In this document: positions 57,951 through 64,000 of the stretch, piece after piece
Layout: every line of letters begins with the position of its first letter
Numbering within the stretch: the stretch's first letter is position 1
DNA from: Paenibacillus sp. UNC451MF
GTDB taxonomy: Bacteria > Bacillota > Bacilli > Paenibacillales > NBRC-103111
Assembly (NCBI RefSeq): GCF_000686845.1
Contig: NZ_JMLS01000019.1
Coordinates: forward strand, 62,001 to 126,000
Direction: 5' to 3'
Length of the DNA: 64,000 nt
Made by a program: the position numbers and the translations under genes
Notes under the pieces: generated by a model
Databases searched by the model: none
Told to the model about the DNA's origin: nothing
Seen by the model: the letters and a program-made list of their open reading frames with translations, nothing else

Positions 57951-60900
57951 TTAGTTCATCAGCTGCTCATATTGCAGCAACCGTTTCAACATAACGGCGG
58001 CTTCGGCACGGCTCGCCTTGGCATTAGGCACGAATGTGTCGTTAGTCACACCGTTGATAATGCCGGCGTTCACGGCTTGAGCCACTGCATCCTTAGCCCA
58101 ACCACTAACAGATGCTGCATCAGAGAACTTGGACAAGCCTAGTAAGCTGCCGTCTGCTTTCTTCCCTGCAACGCTCATGGCTCGTGTCATCATGACAGCC
58201 ATTTGCTCACGAGTAATGTTGGCAGCTGGCTGGAAGGTTCCATTCTCGAAGCCATCTACCAAGCCTGCCTGGCTTGCCGCGCCGATCGCTCCGGCGAACC
58301 AGTCGTTTGCCTTGACATCGCTGAATTTTGTCAAAGTCATCTCCGTCAAGCCTAGAGCGCGTACGAGAAGTGTCGCGAATTCTGCGCGCGTAATCTCGTG
58401 CTGCGGTGCAAAGCTGCTGTCTGTTATTCCGTTTACAACCAGCTTGGAGGCGAGCAATTCGACATCGGCCTGTGACCAATGACCTTTTAGGTCTTCGAAC
58501 GATTTGAAATACTCTACAACCGTATAGATGCTGTTGCCTGGACGTCTTACCGTAGCCTTGGAAACTCCACCCGTTGTAGAGAACGTCGCCGGTACGAAGC
58601 TGAACGTACCTGTTACCGGATTGAACAATACGGCTGTCGTTTTCTTCGGATCAGGCTCCTTGGCCAGATCCAACGTGCGAGTGACGTAAAGAGTTCCAAA
58701 GTCGTTAATTTGGACTTGCTTACCGCCGCCAGCCTCAGCCGTTACAGTAAAGTCTACCGCTGGAACTAAGGGATTCAAGCCTTGCTGTTTCGCCTTCGCT
58801 TCGATGGAGGATAATGTCGTTCCGCTTACTTTCTCAATCGAAATAATAATTTTGACATCTTTGGAGGCTGTGCCAACCCTGTTTGCAAGAGCCGCAACAT
58901 CGATTTCTTTCAAAGGCAGATCATATGAAGCCCCGCCATATTTCAGGGAAATGATCGTGTTCGGTGCTTGGGAGAGAAGGTCGGCAACGGATGGAGATGG
59001 AATCTCCAGTTTACCGATAGGCTCGTTATTTCCCTTCACTTCAATGGAGATCCGCTGCTCTGCGGCTCCACCCGAAGCTTTGAGCATATCCAACGCTTGG
59101 GTCAATGCTGTGCCTTCCAGGACAGCCTTTGCCGTTGTCTTACCGTCTGCTGTCTTCTCACTCATCGACTGCAAGTTGATAACTTTGGTACCGTCCTTCG
59201 CCGTTTCTACGGTTCCAGTTGGTGTCGTAGCTGCTGAACCGCCACCACCACTCGAACCATTACGGCTGTAGTAAGGAGTCGCGCTCACTTCCGAGGAATT
59301 AGAGCTTTCCCCTCCCTGTTTAACAGCAGTGACTACATAGTAATAGGTGATGAAATTCGTTAATCCAGTATCTGTAAAGGCTGTATCTGTCACGTTAGTA
59401 GCTATAGTCGTGTACGTGCCGCCCTTCGTCGTGCTGCGTTTCACATTGTAGGAGGCTGCATCTGTTACGCTGCTCCACTGCAGACCGACCTGACTGATTG
59501 CAGCTGTAGCGATCAAACCGCTCGGCGCTGCAGGTGGTTGTACTGGAGTGACCGGCGCTGTCGGGGTTGCGCTTACTTCCACAGAATTCACGCCTTCTCC
59601 AACTGCATTTGCTGCGCTAACTATGTAATAGTATGTCGTTCCGTTCGTTAGATCTTTATCTGTGTAACCTGTACTTGTCACGCTCGCTGCTATCGTTATA
59701 TACGTGCCGCCCTTCGTTGTGCTGCGTTTCACATTGTAGGATTCTGCTCCTGATACGCTGCTCCATTGCAAATTCACTTGGGCGTCGCCCGCTGTTGCAG
59801 TCAGGCTTGCCGGTGCGGCCGGTGCCTCTTCTCTTGGCAGCGTATTTTCTGCACCTGCTTGTGATTTGACGATACTAGGCACATCCGCTGTAACATCCAC
59901 TGAAGTGAACAGCGTCGGGGTCCAGTTAGCCGGGCTCAAACCACCTTTGCTTGCCGCGATATTCACGGCGGTTCCGTTCAGTACCGAGCCTGTATCCGTA
60001 AATTCGGTACCGCCTGGGGATACTTGAATCAAAGACGCCGCAGTTGTTCCTTCATCTTGCACAAAATAGTTGTTCTGCGTAACAATGTGTGACTCAAACC
60101 CTACGCCAATAGTGTATAGGAATGGATAGTTCTCATTATTTAGCGTTCCTTCATAGTAGTTGTTATAAATATGAACTTGACCAAAGCGAACACGAGGTGC
60201 GCGCTGCGTCACATTTTGATAATAATTATGGTGGAACGTGATTCTCTCCTTGCCGCGGTCCTCTGTAGCGCTATCGCTTCCCCCGACAAGAGTCGTTTTA
60301 TCATGATCATGGAAGTAGTTATAAGAAACCGTGATCAAATCGGAAGCGTTCGTAATATCCAGTGAGCCGTCGTGCTGCTGATATTGGCGTCCAAAATATT
60401 TGACGTTGTAATCGTCACGATTGTCTCCGTCACTGAACGTATTATGGTCAATCCACACATGCTGAGCGTTTTTCACTGTAATGTTGTCAAAAGCAGAGTT
60501 CCAGTTGCCTGTGCTTCCATCCGTCGGATCCCATTGCGGGAAATAATCGAACGCGTTTTGGAAGTCAATATTGCGGACAATGACGTTGTCTACGTTTTGA
60601 ATCATCAGATTGCCGCCGAGAATCTTGGCGTTGGAGCCTGGCAAGCCTACAATCGTCGTATTCGCACCCACGTTAATTTTGATTTTGCTTCCTTGATTTG
60701 CTTCTGAAACCGCGCGCGCCGTCTCTAGTGGTCCAGATGGTACACGCACTCCCCAAACCGCAGGATCATAAGCAGCCAAATAAGCTTGCAGGTCATAAGC
60801 CGGATCTTTGTAGTAATCCATTCCTACCGGATTATCGTTATCATCCACATTCATGTCGATAGTTCCCTTAACGTAGATAATTTTCGGTGTGGAATTCGAT

Positions 60901-63900
60901 ACATTCGAGCTGTTATTTCCGCCAAGGGCTTTAATGAGCTCACTGCGTTTGGTTACCGTGAAAATATTTGCTGCAGATGCCTTGGAACCTCCGGTCGTTC
61001 CTGTGGTGAAGGAGCCCCAGCCATCATTGACAGCCAATACCTGTTTTCCAATATCAGAGGCATCCGTGTTGATAATATTGATGGTAATAGGAACTGAGAT
61101 CGTGCCAAAGTTGAAGCTCAGCGTCGTAGTTCCTTCTTGAAGCCCTGCAAGATAAGCCTTATTAATCGTAACCACATTGCCTTTAACGGTGTAATCTGAC
61201 TCGGTAAGAGCCGTAGTGCCGTTCGTGATGCTCTTCAAAACCTCCCCATTCAACTGCAGCGCTGCATGAATGTCCGCTTGATTAGTGATGTTTTTGTCAA
61301 AATTAGACGAGGTGACGGACACCGTCGGCATGTAATTAACATTTGGCATCATAACCAGGATGGAAGGATCCCAATCCGTAAAAATTTGCGGGATCGTCAA
61401 GCTAGCTTCCTGTCCTGTCAGCTGCGTCGAAATTTTTCGGGCCGATGGGTTCGATCCAATGCCATAGCTGTTATACTCCGAGAAATAGTTAGTGATGCAG
61501 CTTCCCGCGCAAGAGGCCACCCAGCCCTCGTTAAGGAACTTCTTGGAGTCGATCAACGTATTGATAAAGCTGACTCTCGCATAATCCTTCCATCCCCGTC
61601 CTAAATCATAAGTACCGGATGCAGAGGTATCGTCTACGATTTGGGAGTTAAAGAATACATAGCCTTTGTCTGTGACATTTTTTTGTGCGCCTGCTGTGAT
61701 ATGTCCACCACCGCCAGAGTTGCTGACGAGGACCATTTTCACATTATCCATAACAACGGCTGGGGCTTCCCCGAATATGAAGTCCACATCGCCCTGGATG
61801 ATACTGTTGTGGAAGTAATGGCGTCCTTTGTTGCTCCCATTTAAACCGTTATACAGTGTATCCTGATAGCCTTTCAATTTAACCGATTCGAATGACGCTT
61901 TGTCGCTATACAGAGATAATGCCACCGCTTGAGCAACTGCTGAACGCGGGCCGGAACTGTTCTCAATGGTCAATTGGGCAGCGGTAAAGTTGTCTCCCGT
62001 AACCTTCACGGTTTGACTTAAGAAGGTGTTGCCCGTGTGACCCGGCTTCCCTGTCGTTGCAGATGTACCCGCATAATCACCATAGACAATAATAGTTTTG
62101 TCTATGCCGTCCCCAACAAGGCTTACGTAAGGTCTATCCACGGTAAGCTTCTCAGTATAGGTTCCTGCCTTGATGTAAATCACGGTTCTTTCCGTATTTG
62201 ATGTCGGAATGGCATTTACAGCGCTTTGAACCGTATTGAAAAGCGTTGTACCAAACCCAGTGCTAGCCGCTGTGGCAGCCTGGTCCACGGTAAGCACTTT
62301 TGCTGGCAGAACGGCAATTTCATCCGTTATTGGGCCTGCCCCGTTAGCATTGGAAGCAGATATAACATAGTAGTACGTCGTTCCGTTGGTTACGCTCTTA
62401 TCTTCATACGAGGTTTGATTTATTGAAGTAAGGGTCGTATAAGGTCCGCCACTCGTAGTTGCTCTTTTCACGGTATAACCGGTTACTCCGTCTACTTTAT
62501 CCCACGTAAGACTGTCACTGCCTTCAGCAGCAACCGCTTTGAAGCCTGTCGGTGCAGCAGGGGCACCAGCCACAGCTGCATAAGGCGTAACCTTCAGCTG
62601 GTTGGAGATCATACTTTCCTGAGCTAGCTGTTTGTCCACCACACGGCTTGCAACAACGACATAGTAGTAGGTTGTGTCGTTAGTTACTTTCTCATCTGTA
62701 AAGCTAACTCCCCTCACATCGGATTCTACCGTTGTATAAGGTCCACCGTTAACTGTGCTTCTCTTAACACTGTAATACGTTGCGTCCGTAACCGAAGTCC
62801 AGCTTAGACCCACCTTATTATTTGCGGGCACGGCGCTTAACAGGGTCGGCGTTTCTAACGGTGCCGCAGGAGTGACCTTAAGAAGCGCGGAGCTTGGACT
62901 CGAGCCGCCCATATTTGCTGCCGTAACCTGGTAATAGTATTGCGTACCATTCGTTAAATTTTTATCCAGATAGGTGGTATCGGCAAGCTTCTGCACCACA
63001 GTTACAAACGGACCTTCCGGATGGGTGCTTCTGAGAAGCGTGTAAGTGGAAGCCACCGGTTTTCTGTCCCCATCAATGCCCTGGACTGAGCTCCAGTTCA
63101 AAGTAATTTGACTGTCCCGAATATCGATTTGCCCGAATGCAGGTGCAGTAGCGGGTGGTTTAACATTGTCTGGAGAACCGACAACCTCATTTGACCTGTC
63201 GCTCTCCCCATTCGCATTGACACCCGTCACGATATAGTAATATTTTTCCTTATTTGCAAGACCCGTATCCGTGTACGTAGGCGACTTTACTTCGTTCGCT
63301 ACACGAGTATAGGGACCTCCGGCTGCCGCACTCCGATAGACGTTATAGGAATCCACCCCGCTAGCTGCATTCCAGTTCAGCACGACCGTCTGGTCGGCTC
63401 CTGCCGAGGTTAGATTTTGCGGAGTTACCGCGCCTTGTTGGTAAACCTTCACGTTATCCACGTACATGCTTCCTGTGGAGGAGCCTGCTGTTCTTGCCTG
63501 AATTTTGGCGATGTTCGTGTCCTGCGTACTAAACTTGAAGTTGCCTCTGTAGACTCCATTGAAATATACATCTGCAGAATTCGTTCCTGTATCGGCAACA
63601 AACTTCAGTTGGTACCAGTTCACAGTATTACTAGGATTGACCGTTTCAAATACGTTCAAATTTGTCACGCTAAAAGAAAGCACCGTTTTACCCGAGCTAT
63701 CGATCAGCTCCAAAGGATAGGAATCACCGATGACCTTGGGCTGCATAAAGCTCAACTCTGCCGTCAGACCGTTTTTGCCGGAGACCGGTGTAAAAGCATT
63801 CGTGAAGCCGCCTCTTCGACCCGAATTGGCATTATCGTTGATCCACATCACATTGGTCGAGTTGCCTGTTATCGTCGCCGACTTGTTATTGGCTGGGGCA

Positions 63901-64000
63901 ACCTCGGATGGCGAATAATATTTATTCGTCAAATGATTGTTGTTGATGACGGTCACATTGTTGATCGTTTCATCCCCAGCATTAGCAATGGAAACATAAC
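57951..64000 (-). CDS. SLH-anchored bifunctional pectin methylesterase / pectate lyase (5' end beyond the window)
   Basis: More than 2015 codons are visible and the frame stays open at the right edge, so the N-terminus is missing. The GTG at 63956 is internal. Order: beta-sandwich domain (63900-63430), four FN3-like domains (63420-62310), family-8 pectin methylesterase (62300-61370; GYQDTLY, GDVDFIFG, LGRGWKDYARV) and an X2-like domain (61330-61080). A family-1 pectate lyase follows (61050-60050; WIDHNTFSDG, DGSLDITNASD, RAPRVRFGQVHIYNNYY). Then come two FN3 domains (59830-59280), a beta-rich linker region and three SLH domains (58500-57951). The esterase removes methyl groups and the lyase then cleaves the polygalacturonate. 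The SLH part ties it to pyruvylated wall polymer. Confidence 0.92.
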   Translation of the reverse strand, partial: YVSIANAGDETINNVTVINNNHLTNKYYSPSEVAPANNKSATITGNSTNVMWINDNANSGRRGGFTNAFTPVSGKNGLTAELSFMQPKVIGDSYPLELIDSSGKTVLSFSVTNLNVFETVNPSNTVNWYQLKFVADTGTNSADVYFNGVYRGNFKFSTQDTNIAKIQARTAGSSTGSMYVDNVKVYQQGAVTPQNLTSAGADQTVVLNWNAASGVDSYNVYRSAAAGGPYTRVANEVKSPTYTDTGLANKEKYYYIVTGVNANGESDRSNEVVGSPDNVKPPATAPAFGQIDIRDSQITLNWSSVQGIDGDRKPVASTYTLLRSTHPEGPFVTVVQKLADTTYLDKNLTNGTQYYYQVTAANMGGSSPSSALLKVTPAAPLETPTLLSAVPANNKVGLSWTSVTDATYYSVKRSTVNGGPYTTVESDVRGVSFTDEKVTNDTTYYYVVVASRVVDKQLAQESMISNQLKVTPYAAVAGAPAAPTGFKAVAAEGSDSLTWDKVDGVTGYTVKRATTSGGPYTTLTSINQTSYEDKSVTNGTTYYYVISASNANGAGPITDEIAVLPAKVLTVDQAATAASTGFGTTLFNTVQSAVNAIPTSNTERTVIYIKAGTYTEKLTVDRPYVSLVGDGIDKTIIVYGDYAGTSATTGKPGHTGNTFLSQTVKVTGDNFTAAQLTIENSSGPRSAVAQAVALSLYSDKASFESVKLKGYQDTLYNGLNGSNKGRHYFHNSIIQGDVDFIFGEAPAVVMDNVKMVLVSNSGGGGHITAGAQKNVTDKGYVFFNSQIVDDTSASGTYDLGRGWKDYARVSFINTLIDSKKFLNEGWVASCAGSCITNYFSEYNSYGIGSNPSARKISTQLTGQEASLTIPQIFTDWDPSILVMMPNVNYMPTVSVTSSNFDKNITNQADIHAALQLNGEVLKSITNGTTALTESDYTVKGNVVTINKAYLAGLQEGTTTLSFNFGTISVPITINIINTDASDIGKQVLAVNDGWGSFTTGTTGGSKASAANIFTVTKRSELIKALGGNNSSNVSNSTPKIIYVKGTIDMNVDDNDNPVGMDYYKDPAYDLQAYLAAYDPAVWGVRVPSGPLETARAVSEANQGSKIKINVGANTTIVGLPGSNAKILGGNLMIQNVDNVIVRNIDFQNAFDYFPQWDPTDGSTGNWNSAFDNITVKNAQHVWIDHNTFSDGDNRDDYNVKYFGRQYQQHDGSLDITNASDLITVSYNYFHDHDKTTLVGGSDSATEDRGKERITFHHNYYQNVTQRAPRVRFGQVHIYNNYYEGTLNNENYPFLYTIGVGFESHIVTQNNYFVQDEGTTAASLIQVSPGGTEFTDTGSVLNGTAVNIAASKGGLSPANWTPTLFTSVDVTADVPSIVKSQAGAENTLPREEAPAAPASLTATAGDAQVNLQWSSVSGAESYNVKRSTTKGGTYITIAASVTSTGYTDKDLTNGTTYYYIVSAANAVGEGVNSVEVSATPTAPVTPVQPPAAPSGLIATAAISQVGLQWSSVTDAASYNVKRSTTKGGTYTTIATNVTDTAFTDTGLTNFITYYYVVTAVKQGGESSNSSEVSATPYYSRNGSSGGGGSAATTPTGTVETAKDGTKVINLQSMSEKTADGKTTAKAVLEGTALTQALDMLKASGGAAEQRISIEVKGNNEPIGKLEIPSPSVADLLSQAPNTIISLKYGGASYDLPLKEIDVAALANRVGTASKDVKIIISIEKVSGTTLSSIEAKAKQQGLNPLVPAVDFTVTAEAGGGKQVQINDFGTLYVTRTLDLAKEPDPKKTTAVLFNPVTGTFSFVPATFSTTGGVSKATVRRPGNSIYTVVEYFKSFEDLKGHWSQADVELLASKLVVNGITDSSFAPQHEITRAEFATLLVRALGLTEMTLTKFSDVKANDWFAGAIGAASQAGLVDGFENGTFQPAANITREQMAVMMTRAMSVAGKKADGSLLGLSKFSDAASVSGWAKDAVAQAVNAGIINGVTNDTFVPNAKASRAEAAVMLKRLLQYEQLMN

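Noticed and set aside
1-64000. CRISPR arrays, tRNA/rRNA genes, insertion sequences or prophage
   Set aside because: No spaced direct-repeat arrays, cloverleaf or rRNA segments, transposase motifs or phage genes were seen on reading through.

Overview
The window looks like a chromosomal segment of a low-to-mid GC Gram-positive bacterium of the Paenibacillaceae. The evidence is strong AGGAGG-type ribosome binding sites throughout, lipoproteins with Bacillus-type lipoboxes, three SLH domains on a huge secreted pectinase, a FIMAH domain, MhqR, YtrA, YclNOPQ and Fur systems of Bacillus style, and an xpt-pbuX operon behind a guanine riboswitch. I saw no rRNA, tRNA, CRISPR array, insertion sequence or prophage. 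Both edges cut through genes: an adenosine deaminase on the left and a pectin methylesterase/pectate lyase on the right.

Layout, left to right. 1-2000: adenosine deaminase (5' part) and a BASS-family transporter whose leader carries a terminator-like hairpin. 2001-11077: a six-gene minus-strand operon headed by nanE and a ROK kinase, then a PhnP-like hydrolase, a 1349-aa secreted metallophosphoesterase, an orphan sugar-binding lipoprotein and a PP2C-like phosphatase. It starts at a clear promoter with an operator palindrome over its -10 box. 11143-15565: nitroreductase plus yclNOPQ-type siderophore importer behind a Fur box. 15700-18360: glycerophosphodiesterase paired with a second orphan binding lipoprotein. 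18316-20385: intracellular rhamnogalacturonan lyase. 20460-23903: a TetR repressor and a PEP synthase/rifamycin phosphotransferase. 24005-32274: methyltransferase, NAD(P)-binding protein, DsbA-family protein, GT-C glycosyltransferase, a tsuA/tsuB thiosulfate module, and a YtrA-controlled ABC exporter with a lipid methyltransferase-like gene. 32414-35087: membrane protein, SDR and LLM flavoenzyme. 35107-39036: a complete mhq quinone-resistance cluster with two MhqR operators. 39067-43440: MORN-repeat secreted protein, a small acidic protein and xpt-pbuX with riboswitch. 43540-48410: CotH, DUF4956 and VTC (polyphosphate polymerase-like) operon, divergent from a Pho-box-controlled purple-acid-phosphatase-like enzyme. 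48420-55480: RlmN, a 35-aa membrane peptide, a quinone reductase/HxlR pair, and an AraC-controlled Fur-boxed siderophore importer without ATPase. 55599-64000: histidine phosphatase, chromate transporter and the SLH-anchored pectinase.

Recurring themes are phosphate ester turnover (six separate phosphoesterase-type genes, one with a textbook Pho box), iron import (two Fur-boxed systems), defence against electrophiles and quinones, and pectin breakdown. The most system-like and least characterised unit is the VTC-DUF4956-CotH operon beside the Pho-regulated phosphatase. The nanE operon with its secreted phosphoesterase and permease-less binding protein comes second. All functional statements rest on motif recognition by eye; no database search was run.
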